From contig DBMP01000025.1 in NCBI GenBank assembly GCA_002298145.1, positions 226,616 to 290,615 on the forward strand: a stretch of 64,000 nucleotides of DNA. Direction: 5' to 3'. Origin of the DNA: Spartobacteria bacterium UBA695. GTDB taxonomy: Bacteria > Verrucomicrobiota > Verrucomicrobiia > Chthoniobacterales > Chthoniobacteraceae. The notes below the pieces were generated by a model that made no database searches, was not told where the DNA came from, and saw nothing but the letters and a program-made list of their open reading frames with translations. Shown here one piece after another: positions 28,401 to 38,208 of this stretch; position 1 is the first letter of the stretch, and the number at the start of each line of letters is the position of its first letter. A program made the position numbers and the translations under genes.

Positions 28401-29879
28401 TTACGGCAGGTCGGTCGCGCCCATCAGGTAGCGGTCGATTTCGCGAGCCACGCCACGGCCTTCGTTGAAAGCCCAGACGACGAGGCTCTGGCCCCGGCGG
28501 CAGTCGCCCGCGGCAAAGACGCCGGGGACGTTGGTAACGTATTTCTCGTGTTCCGCCTTGATGTTGCTGCGCGGATCGCGCTCCAGCTTGAGGGCGTCGG
28601 GAACGGTCGCTTCGGGCCCGAGGAAGCCAAGGGCGAGCAGGACGAGTTCCGCCGGGACGACCTTCTCAGTGCCGGGGACATCCTGCGGGATGAACTGGCC
28701 CTTGTCGTTTTTCTTCCACTCGACCTGGACCAAATGGACCTCTTTCACGTTCCCCTGCTCGTCGCCGATGAAGCGCTTGGCAGTGGTCAAGAAAATGCGC
28801 GGGTCGGCTCCGAACTTGGCGTCGGCTTCTTCCTGGCCGTAATCGGTCTTGAGGACCTTGGGCCATTCGGGCCACGGGTTGCTCGCGGCGCGTTCGAGCG
28901 GCGGCTTGGGCATGATTTCCACCTGGGTGACGCTGGCCGCGCCGTGGCGGATTGAAGTGCCCACGCAGTCGGTGCCGGTGTCGCCACCGCCGATGACAAT
29001 CACATGCTTACCCTCGGCGCTAATCGGGGCCGGGCAGCCGTCGAGGAGGGCCTTGGTGTTACTCCCCAAGAACTCCATGGCGAGGTGAATGCCTTTGAGC
29101 TCGCGGCCTTCGAGCTTGAGGTCGCGGGCATGGGTCGCGCCGAGGCAGAGGGCCACGGCGTCGAAGTCGGCTTTGAGCTTCTCGATGGAGAGATCCTTGC
29201 CGATCTCGGTGCCGGTGACGAAGGTGACGCCTTCGGCCTTGAGCAGTTCGATGCGGCGAAGCACGACGTTCTTTTTGTCGAGCTTCATGTTCGGGATGCC
29301 GTACATGAGGAGCCCGCCCGGACGGTCGGCGCGTTCAAAAACGGTGACGGAGTGGCCCGCCTGGTTCAACTGAGCGGCGGCGGAAAGACCGGCGGGGCCG
29401 GAGCCGACGACGGCGACTTTCTTGCCGGTGCGTTTTTCCGGCGGGCGCGGGGTGACCCAGCCCTCTTCCCAGCCCTTGTCGATGATGGAGACCTCGATGT
29501 TTTTGATCGTGACCGGGTCGCCATTGAGGCCGACGGTGCACGCTCCCTCACACGGGGCGGGGCAGACGCGGCCGGTGAAGTCGGGGAAGTTGTTGGTCTT
29601 GTGCAGGCGTTCCAGCGCTTCGCGCCAGAGGCCACGGTAAATGAGGTCGTTCCACTCCGGGATGAGGTTGTGGATCGGGCAGCCGCTGGCCATTCCGGCA
29701 AAGAGAACGCCGGTGTGGCACCAGGGGGTGCCGCAATCCATGCACCGCGAGGCCTGGGTTGCCAGGGCCTTGGGGTCCGTCGGGTTGTGGAATTCGTTCC
29801 AGTCTTTAACGCGTTCCAAGGCCGGACGGTCGAGCGGCAGTTCGCGGGAGTATTCTAGGAATCCTGTGGGCTTACCCAT
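28401..29879 (-). CDS. gltD: Glutamate synthase (NADPH) small subunit
   Basis: The beta subunit passes electrons from NADPH through FAD and 4Fe-4S clusters to GltB. The 492 residues show the N-terminal cysteine clusters (CMDCGTPWCHTG; CPAPCEGACTVG), the FAD Rossmann motif VAVVGSGPAGLSAAAQLNQA, then YGIPNMKLDK, and the NADPH Rossmann motif VIVIGGGDTGTDCVGT. ALGFLGPE and GVFAAGDCRRGQSLVVWA close the protein. It lies 46 bp downstream of gltB on the same strand and ends at a strong terminator. Confidence 0.96.
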   Translation of the reverse strand: MGKPTGFLEYSRELPLDRPALERVKDWNEFHNPTDPKALATQASRCMDCGTPWCHTGVLFAGMASGCPIHNLIPEWNDLIYRGLWREALERLHKTNNFPDFTGRVCPAPCEGACTVGLNGDPVTIKNIEVSIIDKGWEEGWVTPRPPEKRTGKKVAVVGSGPAGLSAAAQLNQAGHSVTVFERADRPGGLLMYGIPNMKLDKKNVVLRRIELLKAEGVTFVTGTEIGKDLSIEKLKADFDAVALCLGATHARDLKLEGRELKGIHLAMEFLGSNTKALLDGCPAPISAEGKHVIVIGGGDTGTDCVGTSIRHGAASVTQVEIMPKPPLERAASNPWPEWPKVLKTDYGQEEADAKFGADPRIFLTTAKRFIGDEQGNVKEVHLVQVEWKKNDKGQFIPQDVPGTEKVVPAELVLLALGFLGPEATVPDALKLERDPRSNIKAEHEKYVTNVPGVFAAGDCRRGQSLVVWAFNEGRGVAREIDRYLMGATDLP

Positions 29880-29925
29880 GGTGTGTGATGCTTAAAGTGT
29901 TCGCTTCTTGGGTGAAAAAGGGATT

Positions 29926-32900
29926 TTAGCCGCCGCCGACGCGCGCGACATCGTGGATGTTGGCTTCGAACGCGGCGTTGAGGGCCTCGTCTCCGCTCAG
30001 GCCGGAGGCTTTGGCTTTGTCGATGGCCGCGAGCATGCGCTTATAGTCCTTCGGCATGACCTTGACGAACTTCGGCGCGAGGCTTTCCCACTGGGCCAGC
30101 ACTTGCTTGGCCCGCGTGCTGCCGGTGTACTCGGCGTGGCGCTCGATGAGGCGTTTGACCTCTTCGGCTTCGGCTCCTTCGAGCTTTTCCAGGCCGACCA
30201 TCTGCTGGTTGCAGCGGCACGGGAAGGTGCCCGCCTCGTCAAGGACGTAGGCGACGCCGCCGCTCATGCCCGCCGCGAAGTTGCGCCCGGTGGCTCCGAG
30301 CACGACGACTTTGCCGCCGGTCATGTATTCGCAACCGTGGTCGCCCACGGCTTCGACGACCGCGCTGGCCCCGGAGTTACGGACGGCGAAGCGCTCGCCC
30401 GCGCCGCCGCGGATGTAGGCCTCGCCGCTGGTCGCACCGTAGAGGGCGACGTTACCGGCGATGATGTTTTCCTCCGGGACGAAGGTGGAACCGGCCGCCG
30501 GGTAGAGGATGATTTTCCCGCCGGAGAGGCCCTTGCCGATGTAGTCGTTGGTGTCGCCTTCGAGTTCGAGCGTGACGCCCTTGGGAACGAACGCGCCAAA
30601 GCTCTGGCCCGCCGAGCCCTTGAAGTGGAGGTGCACGGTGTCCTCGGGCAACCCGGCCGCGCCATACTTCTTGGTGATCTCGTTGCCGAGGATGGTGCCG
30701 ACGACGCGGTTGACGTTGCGGATGGCGACGGTCGCCTTGACTTTCTCGCCCTTCTCCAGCGCCGGTTTGGCGATTTCGAGGAGCGTGGTGACGTCGAGGG
30801 ATTTGTCGATGCCGTGATCCTGGGCCATCTGGCAGTAGCGCCCGATTTCGGGGCCGACTTCCGGCTGGTAGAGGATGGCGGAGAGATCGACGCCCTTGGC
30901 CTTCCAGTGTTCGATGGCCTTGCGGGCTTCGAGCGCTTCGGTGTGGCCGACCATTTCGTTCAAGGTGCGGAAGCCGAGCTTGGCCATGAATTCGCGGGCC
31001 TCGGTGGCGACGAACTTCATGAAGTTGACGACGTAGGCGGGATCGCCGGTGAAGCGCTTGCGCAGCTCCGGGTTCTGGGTGGCGACGCCGACGGGGCAGG
31101 TGTTCAGATGGCAGACGCGCATCATGATGCAGCCCAGCGTGACGAGCGGTGCGGTGGCGAAGCCGAATTCTTCCGCACCCAGGAGCGCGGCGATGACGAC
31201 GTCGCGGCCGGTTTTGAGCTGGCCGTCGGTTTCCACCATGATCCGGCTGCGGAGGTTGTTGAGAACGAGCGTCTGGTGCGTTTCCGCCAGGCCGAGCTCC
31301 CACGGGAGACCCGCGTGCTTGGTGCTGGTTTGCGGGGAAGCGCCCGTGCCGCCGTCGAAGCCGGAGACGAGGACCACGTCAGCGTGCGCCTTGGCGACGC
31401 CAGCGGCAATGGTGCCGACGCCAACTTCGGAGACGAGCTTGACGCTGATGCGGGCCTCGCGGTTCGCATTCTTGAGGTCGTGGATCAACTCCGCGAGATC
31501 CTCAATGGAGTAAATGTCGTGGTGCGGGGGCGGCGAGATAAGGCCGACGCCCGGGGTGGAGTGACGGGTCTTGGCGACCCACGGGTAGACCTTGGAGCCA
31601 GGGAGCTGGCCGCCTTCGCCGGGCTTGGCACCCTGGGCCATCTTGATCTGGATTTCCTGGGCGTTGGTGAGGTATTCGCTCGTGACGCCGAAGCGGCCGG
31701 AAGCCACTTGCTTGATCGCGCTCTTCTTGGAGTCGCCATTCGGGAGCGGCTTGAAGCGCTCGGGGTCTTCGCCGCCTTCGCCGGTGTTCGACTTGCCGCC
31801 GATCCGGTTCATGGCGATGGCCATGGCTTCGTGGGCTTCCTTGGAGATGGAACCGTAGGACATGGCGCCCGTTTTGAAGCGCTTCATGATCGCCTCGATG
31901 GGCTCGACTTCATCGATCGGCACTGGCTGACGGTCTGCAAAACCGAGCAGGCCACGGAGGGTGTAGAGCTGGGTATCCTGCTCGTTGACGAGCGCGGCGT
32001 ACTGCTTGAAGGCGTCGTAGCTGTCGGTCCGGACGGCCTTTTGCAGGGCGTGGATGGTGAGCGGGTTAAAGAGGTGCGCTTCGCCGTCCGCGCGCCATTG
32101 GTATTCGCCGCCGACTTCGAGCGTGGGGCTCGTGGTCTGCGCGTAGGCGTGCTTGTGGCGGAGCTGCACTTCGCCCGCGATGACGTCCAGGCCCGCGCCT
32201 TCGATGCGGGAGGCGGTCCAGGTGAAATACTTCTCGATAACCTCGTGGTTCAGGCCGACGGCCTCGAAGATCTGCGCGCCCCGGTAGCTCTGGATGGTGG
32301 AAATGCCCATCTTGGAGGCTACCTTGACGACGCCCTTCGTAGCGGCCTTGGTGTAGTGCTTGACGGCGGTTTTGTGATCGACGCCCGGAAGCAGGCCCTG
32401 GCGGATCATGTCGTCCAGGGTCTCCAGGGCGAGGTACGGGTTGACCGCGCCGACGCCGTAGCCCAGGAGCAACGCGAAGTGGTGTACCTGGCGCGGTTCG
32501 CCGGATTCGAGCACCAGGCCGGTGCGCGTGCGGGTGCCTTCGCGGATCAGGTGGTGGTGCAGACCGGCCACGGCGAGCAGCGAGGGGATCGGGGCATGGG
32601 TTTCGTCAACTCCACGGTCGGAGAGGATGATCAAATTGATGCCGCTGGCGATGGCGGCGTCGGCCTTCGCGCAGAGATCGTCAAAGGCGGCTTCGAGGGC
32701 CTTGGCGGCTTCCTCGTTGCTGCCCGCCGGGTTGAAGAGGATCGGCAGCGTGATGGATTTGAACTGCCCCTCGGCGATGTGCTTCAATTTCGCGAGTTCC
32801 TCGTTGGAGAGGATGGGCGACTGGAGCTCGATCAAGTGGCAGCTTTCCGGCTCGGGCTTGAGCAGGTTGCGCTCGGCCCCGATGGTGGTCTGGGTCGAGG

Positions 32901-34527
32901 TGATGATCTCTTCGCGGATCGAGTCGATCGGCGGGTTGGTGACCTGCGCGAAGAGTTGCTTAAAGTAATCGAAAAGCGGGTGAACCTTGTTGGAGAGGAT
33001 CGCCAGCGGGGTGTCGGTGCCCATGGAGCCGATGGCCTCAACGCCGTCGCGGGCCATGGGGACCATGAGCTTGCGAAGTTCTTCGAAGGTGTAGCCGAAG
33101 GCCTGCTGACGGGTCAGCACGGTGGCGTGGTCGGGCTCGGGAACCTCGGGGGCATCGGCGACCTTGGCCAGCTCGATCATGTGCTGGTTGATCCATTCGC
33201 GGTAGGGGTGCTCCTTGGCAATCGCGCTCTTGATCTCCTCGTCGGCGACGATCCGGCCTTCCTGCATGTTCACGAGGAACATGCGGCCCGGCTGGAGGCG
33301 GCCTTTCTTGGCGATGTTCTCCGGGGCGATGGGCAGAACGCCCGCTTCGGAGGCCATGACGACCAGGTCGTCTTTGGTGACGTAGTAGCGCGAGGGGCGC
33401 AGACCGTTACGGTCGAGTACCGCGCCGATGAAGGTGCCGTCGGTGAACGCGATGGAGGCGGGGCCGTCCCACGGTTCCATCAGGCAGGAGTGGTATTCGT
33501 AGAAGGCCTTGCGCTCGTCGCTCATGGACTCGTGGGCGGTCCACGGCTCGGGGATCATCATCATGACCGCGTGCGGCAGGGAGCGGCCGGAAAGGGTGAG
33601 GAGCTCCAGGCAGTTGTCGAACATTGCGGAGTCGGACCCGTTGGGGTCGATGACCGGAAGGACTTTCTTCAAGTCGTCGCCGAAGAGTTCGCTCTCGAAG
33701 AGGGACTGGCGGGCTTTCATCCAGTTGATGTTGCCGCGCAGGGTGTTGATTTCGCCGTTGTGGGCGATGTAGCGGTACGGGTGCGAACGCTCCCAGCTCG
33801 GGAAGGTGTTCGTGCTGAAGCGCGAGTGGACCAGCGCGAGGGCGCTCTCCACATCGGGGTCAGCGAGGTCGAGGAAGTACTCGCCCACCTGGACGGGCAT
33901 GAGCATGCCCTTAAAGATCATCGTGCGGGCGGAGAGGCTGGCGACGTACCAGAAGGGGCTCCGGCCCGAGAGGCGGATCTCGTTCATCGCCCGCTGGCGG
34001 ATGACGTAGAGCTTCCGCTCGAAGGCGAGGTCGTCTTTACACGAAACGCCCCGGCCGATGAAGACCTGCATCATCGTGGGCTCGGAGGCCTTGGCGGTGT
34101 TGCCGAGGGTCGAGTTGTCGGTGGGCATTTTGCGCCAACCGAGCAGCGTCTGGCCTTCTTCGGCGACGATCTTGGCGAAAGTGGCTTCGTCCTGAGCGCG
34201 AGCGGCAGCCTCGGGAGCGGCGAAAACGACGCCCGCGCCGTACTGGCCGGCTTCGGGGAGTTCGATGCCCTCGGCCTTGGCCGCTTTCTTCAAAAACTTG
34301 TGGGGCATCTGGATCAAAATGCCCGCGCCGTCACCGGTATTCGTTTCGGCACCCACGGCGCCGCGATGGTCGAGGTTGAGGAGGACCGTCAGCGCCTGCT
34401 CGACAATATCGTGCGACTTTCGGCCTTTCATGTGCGTCACGAATCCGACGCCGCAGGCGTCGTGTTCGAACTGCGGATCGTAGAGGCCTTGCTTCGGGGG
34501 TAGTCCGTTGATGGGCGTTGTCTGCAT
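29926..34527 (-). CDS. gltB: Glutamate synthase large subunit
   Basis: The alpha subunit makes two glutamates from glutamine and 2-oxoglutarate. Length is 1533 residues. A 24-residue propeptide precedes the nucleophile Cys25 in HDACGVGFV, which becomes the mature N-terminus of the class II glutaminase domain. The central and FMN-binding synthase domains carry GEGGEDP, AKPGEGGQLPG, SVKLVSEVGVGTIAAGVAKA and GFDGGTGASP. The 3Fe-4S cysteines are in CIMMRVCHLNTCPVGVATQ near residue 1130. The C-terminal GXGXG beta-helix domain follows. The 288 bp upstream are AT-rich and likely hold the promoter. Confidence 0.97.
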   Translation of the reverse strand: MQTTPINGLPPKQGLYDPQFEHDACGVGFVTHMKGRKSHDIVEQALTVLLNLDHRGAVGAETNTGDGAGILIQMPHKFLKKAAKAEGIELPEAGQYGAGVVFAAPEAAARAQDEATFAKIVAEEGQTLLGWRKMPTDNSTLGNTAKASEPTMMQVFIGRGVSCKDDLAFERKLYVIRQRAMNEIRLSGRSPFWYVASLSARTMIFKGMLMPVQVGEYFLDLADPDVESALALVHSRFSTNTFPSWERSHPYRYIAHNGEINTLRGNINWMKARQSLFESELFGDDLKKVLPVIDPNGSDSAMFDNCLELLTLSGRSLPHAVMMMIPEPWTAHESMSDERKAFYEYHSCLMEPWDGPASIAFTDGTFIGAVLDRNGLRPSRYYVTKDDLVVMASEAGVLPIAPENIAKKGRLQPGRMFLVNMQEGRIVADEEIKSAIAKEHPYREWINQHMIELAKVADAPEVPEPDHATVLTRQQAFGYTFEELRKLMVPMARDGVEAIGSMGTDTPLAILSNKVHPLFDYFKQLFAQVTNPPIDSIREEIITSTQTTIGAERNLLKPEPESCHLIELQSPILSNEELAKLKHIAEGQFKSITLPILFNPAGSNEEAAKALEAAFDDLCAKADAAIASGINLIILSDRGVDETHAPIPSLLAVAGLHHHLIREGTRTRTGLVLESGEPRQVHHFALLLGYGVGAVNPYLALETLDDMIRQGLLPGVDHKTAVKHYTKAATKGVVKVASKMGISTIQSYRGAQIFEAVGLNHEVIEKYFTWTASRIEGAGLDVIAGEVQLRHKHAYAQTTSPTLEVGGEYQWRADGEAHLFNPLTIHALQKAVRTDSYDAFKQYAALVNEQDTQLYTLRGLLGFADRQPVPIDEVEPIEAIMKRFKTGAMSYGSISKEAHEAMAIAMNRIGGKSNTGEGGEDPERFKPLPNGDSKKSAIKQVASGRFGVTSEYLTNAQEIQIKMAQGAKPGEGGQLPGSKVYPWVAKTRHSTPGVGLISPPPHHDIYSIEDLAELIHDLKNANREARISVKLVSEVGVGTIAAGVAKAHADVVLVSGFDGGTGASPQTSTKHAGLPWELGLAETHQTLVLNNLRSRIMVETDGQLKTGRDVVIAALLGAEEFGFATAPLVTLGCIMMRVCHLNTCPVGVATQNPELRKRFTGDPAYVVNFMKFVATEAREFMAKLGFRTLNEMVGHTEALEARKAIEHWKAKGVDLSAILYQPEVGPEIGRYCQMAQDHGIDKSLDVTTLLEIAKPALEKGEKVKATVAIRNVNRVVGTILGNEITKKYGAAGLPEDTVHLHFKGSAGQSFGAFVPKGVTLELEGDTNDYIGKGLSGGKIILYPAAGSTFVPEENIIAGNVALYGATSGEAYIRGGAGERFAVRNSGASAVVEAVGDHGCEYMTGGKVVVLGATGRNFAAGMSGGVAYVLDEAGTFPCRCNQQMVGLEKLEGAEAEEVKRLIERHAEYTGSTRAKQVLAQWESLAPKFVKVMPKDYKRMLAAIDKAKASGLSGDEALNAAFEANIHDVARVGGG

Positions 34528-34815
34528 CTTCTTCTTTTCGTTATAGGACGGCAGCTTCGACTATTCGCACAAGAACCCGGTGTGCGCCAGGGCTGGTTTT
34601 AGGAACGGTGTCGTAATCTGGAACATTCGAAGCGGTGATTTTTCGCGATATATTGGTCTTTTCGCGGGTTGGTAATAGCAGCATTCCTGGAAAAATTTTC
34701 AATGTTCTTCTTGCAAAATTTACAGGCAACCGAGGTCGTAGCGCCTTTTATGCCGTTTTCGCAAAAAAAGAGAGGGACCGCACAATCACCGCAAAGCCAC
34801 CCCAGGTCACCCGGT

Positions 34816-35688
34816 TTATTCTGAAAAATTCCGCAATAGCGCAAGATTGACACGATCCTCGGCCATTTCCTTTCCCTTGGGCGTTTCGAGCACCTTCGGG
34901 ATGGCGGCGAACCGGGGGTCTTGCATCAGGAACTGGAAGGGCGCGAGGCCGATCTTCCCCTTGCCCAGGTGCTCGTGGCGGTCCACGTGCGAGCCGAGGC
35001 CCACTTTGGAGTCGTTACAATGGACGGCTACCAGGCGCTGGAGGCCGATAACCTGGTCGAATTTCTCAAACGTCTCGCGCGCACCGGCTTGCGTGGAAAT
35101 ATCGTACCCCGCCGCGAAGACGTGGGCGGTATCCAGGCAGACGCAAAGGCGCTCGGGGGTTTGGCAATGAGCGATGATCCAGGCCAGCTCCTCAAAGGTG
35201 TGCCCAATGGAGCTCCCCTGCCCCGCCGTGGTCTCCAGAGCGACCTTGGTCTTGACCTTCGGGATCGCCGCAAAGACCTCATCCAGCCCCGCCACGATCT
35301 TGGCCAGGCCCACCGCCTCCCCCTCGCCCATGTGGGCCCCGGGATGGAGGACCAGGAAGGGAAGCCCGAGCTGATCGGCGCGCAATAATTCTTCCCGCAA
35401 GGCGCGCCGGGACTTCTCCGCGAAGTCCGGATTAGCCGCCGCCAAGTTGATTAAATAGCCACTGTGGCCAAAAATCGACCGCAGCTCGCCCCGGCGCGGG
35501 TGCTGGGTAAATGCGCTCACCTCCGCGTCAGAGAACGGCCCCGGCGCGAACCACTGCATGTTGTTTTTGACGAAAATCTGCATCGCCGTGGCTTCAACGG
35601 AGAGCGCGCGATCAATCGCCAGCGCCGCGCCACCGCTGATGGACATGTGGGCTCCGATGAGGGGACGGAAGGGCGCTTTCGGTTTCAT
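34816..35688 (-). CDS. nfo: Endonuclease IV (AP endonuclease)
   Basis: Zn-dependent TIM-barrel nuclease that cuts DNA 5' to abasic sites in base excision repair. Zn-ligand motifs are present: FGHSGYLINLA, LVLHPGAHMGEG, ALETTAGQGSSIG, CLDTAHVFAAGYD, HCNDSKVGLGSHVDRHEHLGKG (split around residues 220-240) and ETPKG. The ATG at 35688 (MKPKAPFRPLIGAHMS) is preferred over an upstream start at 35724, since the family begins just before the GAH strand. Length of 290 residues is typical. Confidence 0.95.
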   Translation of the reverse strand: MKPKAPFRPLIGAHMSISGGAALAIDRALSVEATAMQIFVKNNMQWFAPGPFSDAEVSAFTQHPRRGELRSIFGHSGYLINLAAANPDFAEKSRRALREELLRADQLGLPFLVLHPGAHMGEGEAVGLAKIVAGLDEVFAAIPKVKTKVALETTAGQGSSIGHTFEELAWIIAHCQTPERLCVCLDTAHVFAAGYDISTQAGARETFEKFDQVIGLQRLVAVHCNDSKVGLGSHVDRHEHLGKGKIGLAPFQFLMQDPRFAAIPKVLETPKGKEMAEDRVNLALLRNFSE

Positions 35689-35842
35689 ATCGGGCCAAAA
35701 TACCCGCCGGAAAGCGCCGGGCAAAGACCGAAGGCGAGTTTTTCCCCTCCGAGAACCTACAGGTCGGTAAAACTACCGACTATCGGGGAGATCGAAGAGG
35801 AGTAGGCTCTCCTCAGTTTCGTTCCCCGTTCTCCCTATTCCC

Positions 35843-36991
35843 ATGAAACAACGCATCTTTGTCTCCTCTGTCCTCTTGCTGGCGCTCGCCGCCCTCCCTG
35901 CCGTGGTCTTCGCGGCGGGAACCGACAACGTGGCCCTCAAGTGTCCTTACGTCTCCAGCGATCCCAATGTCAGCGGCTGGGATCAGCCCGGCCTGACCGA
36001 TGGCGACCCGAGCGCCAACCCCAAAAACTGCTGGGCTTCCGGCGTTACCGCCATGTTCCCGAAATTCGTCACCGTGGACCTCGGCAAAGACCGCGAGGTG
36101 CAGACTGTCGCCGTCTCGGTGCCGCAGTTCGGGTCAACCAAAACCGTCGAGGTTTCCCTCAGCACCGACAACGCCACCTTCACCCCATTTGCCAAGAAGG
36201 AATTTCAGCAAAGCAAGGCGGAGCGAGCCGTCCTCACCGGGCCCAAGACCCCGGCCCGCTATGTGCGCCTGACCTACCCCGACCGGTACGAAACGCAGGT
36301 TCAATTCAGCCCCAACTACGTCTTCACCAGCGAGCTGGAAGTCTACGAATGCCCGGCAACGGAGCTCACGGCGAAGGCCGCGGTCACCCCCGCCGTCAAG
36401 GACTCCTTCCGCCACCAGCAGTTCCTTAACCGGATCAAGGCCGGACCGGTCGGCCTCCTCTTCCTGGGCGATTCGATCACCGACTTCTGGGGCCGCACGG
36501 GCGAGCTGACCTGGCTTAAATTCGCCCCCTACTCCCCGGCAAACTTCGGCATCAGCGGCGACCGCACCCAGCACGTCCTCTGGCGCATCAACAACGGCGA
36601 GCTTAACGGCATCTCCCCCAAGGCCACCGTCATCATGATCGGCACCAACAACGTCCGGGACGACGCTCCCGAGACCACGGCCGAGGGCGTCAAAGCCATC
36701 GTGGAGACCGTGCGCCAGAAGCTGCCGCAGACCAAGATCCTGCTCCTGGGCATCTTCCCGCGCGACGCCGCGGCCTCCGAGGCCCGGAAAAAGAACGCCG
36801 CCGTCAACGGGATCATCTCCAAGCTGGACGACGGCAAATCGGTCTTCTACCTCGACATCGGCTCCGCATTCCTGGACGACAAGGGCGAAATCTCCTCCGA
36901 GATCATGCCCGACAAGCTCCACCCATCGGCCAAGGGCTACGAGCTCTGGTACAACGCCCTGATGCCCAAGCTCACCGAGTTTTTGAAATAG
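35843..36991 (+). CDS. Exported discoidin-domain SGNH hydrolase
   Basis: A 382-residue secreted protein. The signal peptide (residues 1-24, ending AVVFA-A) is followed by an F5/8 type C (discoidin) carbohydrate-binding-like domain (about 28-168; LTDGDPSANPKNCWAS, FVTVDLGKDREVQTVAVSV, ARYVRLTYPDRYE). The C-terminal GDSL/SGNH esterase domain has LLFLGDSITDFWG (Ser nucleophile), NFGISGDRTQHVLWR, IMIGTNN (oxyanion Asn) and DKLHPSAKGYELW (Asp/His). It probably deacylates polysaccharides outside the cell. A strong terminator follows. Confidence 0.88.
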   Translation: MKQRIFVSSVLLLALAALPAVVFAAGTDNVALKCPYVSSDPNVSGWDQPGLTDGDPSANPKNCWASGVTAMFPKFVTVDLGKDREVQTVAVSVPQFGSTKTVEVSLSTDNATFTPFAKKEFQQSKAERAVLTGPKTPARYVRLTYPDRYETQVQFSPNYVFTSELEVYECPATELTAKAAVTPAVKDSFRHQQFLNRIKAGPVGLLFLGDSITDFWGRTGELTWLKFAPYSPANFGISGDRTQHVLWRINNGELNGISPKATVIMIGTNNVRDDAPETTAEGVKAIVETVRQKLPQTKILLLGIFPRDAAASEARKKNAAVNGIISKLDDGKSVFYLDIGSAFLDDKGEISSEIMPDKLHPSAKGYELWYNALMPKLTEFLK

Positions 36992-37037
36992 TCGAGCACC
37001 TCTTCCCTCGCCCACTCGCTCATTTCCTACGAGGGCT

Positions 37038-37081
37038 GGCGCGGCGGCGGCTTCCGGGTACGCCGTCGCGCCTATTTTTTT
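37038..37081 (+). terminator. Intrinsic terminator after discoidin-SGNH gene
   Basis: Stem GGCGCGGCGGC (37038-37048) pairs with GCCGTCGCGCC (37062-37072), 11 bp with one G-T pair and a 13-nt loop, followed by a run of seven T. It lies 46 bp past the stop of the rightward gene. Confidence 0.85.
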
Positions 37082-37106
37082 CCAGGGGGCCTCCCTGGCC
37101 GCCGAT

Positions 37107-37721
37107 TTAGTATCCCACGGTAAACCGCGCGCGCCGGTGGGCCGGGTGCTCCAGTTCATCCGCCAGCGCGATGGCAAAGTCGGCCATCGAAATGCGGCTC
37201 ACCCCGTCTTCGCCCACGAGCAAGCGGTCGCCCCCCAGGCGGAATTTCCCGGTACGTGCTCCGTCCGGATCAAAGAAAGCCGAGGGCGAAATAAACGTCC
37301 AGTCCAGGTCCTTTTCGCCCCGGAGCGCCTCCAGGAACGCGCGCCCCGCAAGCGACTCCCCTTTGTACGGGGCCGGGAACTCCGGCGTATCGACCAGCTG
37401 AACCCCGGGCGATACCTCCAAGCTCCCCGCGCCCCCCACCACCACCAGCCGGGGAACACCCGCCTCCTTCACGGCGTCGATGATGGCGCGCACGTCGGTC
37501 GAAAGAAACATGACCGAGTGCACCACCGCGTCGTGCCCCCGGACCAGCTCAACAAGGCGGGCTTTGTCTTTTACATCGCCCGCCGCGAGGCTCAGCCCCG
37601 GCTTGGGAGAGAGTTTCTCCGGATGTCGGGCGATCCCCGTCACGGTATGGCCTCGCTGGAGGAGTTCTTCCACCAACAGGTGGCCTTCATGCCCGGTTGC
37701 ACCAAGGATTGCGATGTTCAT
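37107..37721 (-). CDS. NAD(P)-binding oxidoreductase (NmrA/SDR atypical)
   Basis: A 204-residue Rossmann protein opening MNIAILGATGHEGHLLVEEL, with GHTVTGIARHPEKL, AAGDVKDKARLVELVRGHDAVVH and RLVVVGGAGSLEV. It resembles the YwnB/NmrA-like atypical short-chain dehydrogenases that often sit beside YwnA-type Rrf2 regulators. It may be a redox sensor or quinone-related reductase. A 19-bp operator-like sequence lies 13 bp before its start, matching the one before the Rrf2 gene, so it is likely repressed by that regulator. Confidence 0.82.
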   Translation of the reverse strand: MNIAILGATGHEGHLLVEELLQRGHTVTGIARHPEKLSPKPGLSLAAGDVKDKARLVELVRGHDAVVHSVMFLSTDVRAIIDAVKEAGVPRLVVVGGAGSLEVSPGVQLVDTPEFPAPYKGESLAGRAFLEALRGEKDLDWTFISPSAFFDPDGARTGKFRLGGDRLLVGEDGVSRISMADFAIALADELEHPAHRRARFTVGY

Positions 37722-37733
37722 AGCCTGGCTTTC

Positions 37734-37752
37734 TGTACTTATGTTTGTTACG
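37734..37752 (-). promoter_or_regulatory. Rrf2-type operator upstream of oxidoreductase
   Basis: The leftward-strand 19-mer CGTAACAAACATAAGTACA matches 15 of 19 positions of the palindrome upstream of the Rrf2 gene (TGTAACAAATATAGTTACA). It sits 13 bp before the oxidoreductase start. The shared sequence predicts common control by the Rrf2 protein. Confidence 0.6.
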
Positions 37753-37771
37753 GTTTGAGTTATAGAAAAAA

Positions 37772-38200
37772 TCAGTCCGCCTTTGCCCCGGCCATCACGT
37801 CGCCGAGCACTTGGGCAATGGTGACTTTGCCCAGTTCCCGCTCCAGCCCCGCCTGGGCCTGCATGAAGTAGCCGACCAGCCCGCGCTGGATGTTCTTGCC
37901 AATGAGGCAGCGGGGGTTGGGCGTTTTATTGTGCATGGCAAAGACAGCCCCCGGGTTCACGTATTTGTAAACCTCCAGGAGCGTGATCGACTCTGGCCCG
38001 CGCAGCAGCTCCCAGCCGCCTGCCGCGCCGCCCTGCGAACGGACCAGCCCCGCCTTGCGTAGCGTGGCCAGCAGCCGCCGGATGACCACCGGGTTCGTAT
38101 TAACGCTCCCGGCAATGCATTCCGACGTCAAGTGATCCCCCCGCTGGCAAGCCAGTAGGCAGAGGACATGAATGGCGACGGTGAGGCGACTATTAACCAT
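37772..38200 (-). CDS. Rrf2 family regulator (YwnA-like)
   Basis: A 142-residue winged-helix regulator: MVNSRLTVAIHVLCLLACQ, LTSECIAGSVNTNPVVIRRLLATLRKAGLV (the recognition helix region), then the wing SQGGAAGGWELLRG. The three-cysteine Fe-S set of IscR/NsrR is missing; only single Cys residues occur, so it belongs with the YwnA-like, cluster-free group. It lies 50 bp before the NAD(P)-binding oxidoreductase on the same strand. A perfect inverted repeat precedes its start, which implies autoregulation. Confidence 0.88.
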   Translation of the reverse strand: MVNSRLTVAIHVLCLLACQRGDHLTSECIAGSVNTNPVVIRRLLATLRKAGLVRSQGGAAGGWELLRGPESITLLEVYKYVNPGAVFAMHNKTPNPRCLIGKNIQRGLVGYFMQAQAGLERELGKVTIAQVLGDVMAGAKAD

Positions 38201-38208
38201 GGGACGTA

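Noticed and set aside
29908..34503. A 1531-codon open frame antisense to gltB
   Set aside because: It mirrors gltB, which has every expected domain. High third-position GC removes stop codons from the opposite frame; the product is low-complexity Asp/Val/Gly/Ala sequence.
34599..34853. Leftward 84-codon frame with two CxxC pairs upstream of gltB
   Set aside because: It lies in AT-rich intergenic DNA and overlaps the nfo 3' end; no ribosome-binding site is evident, and the Cys pattern could be chance.
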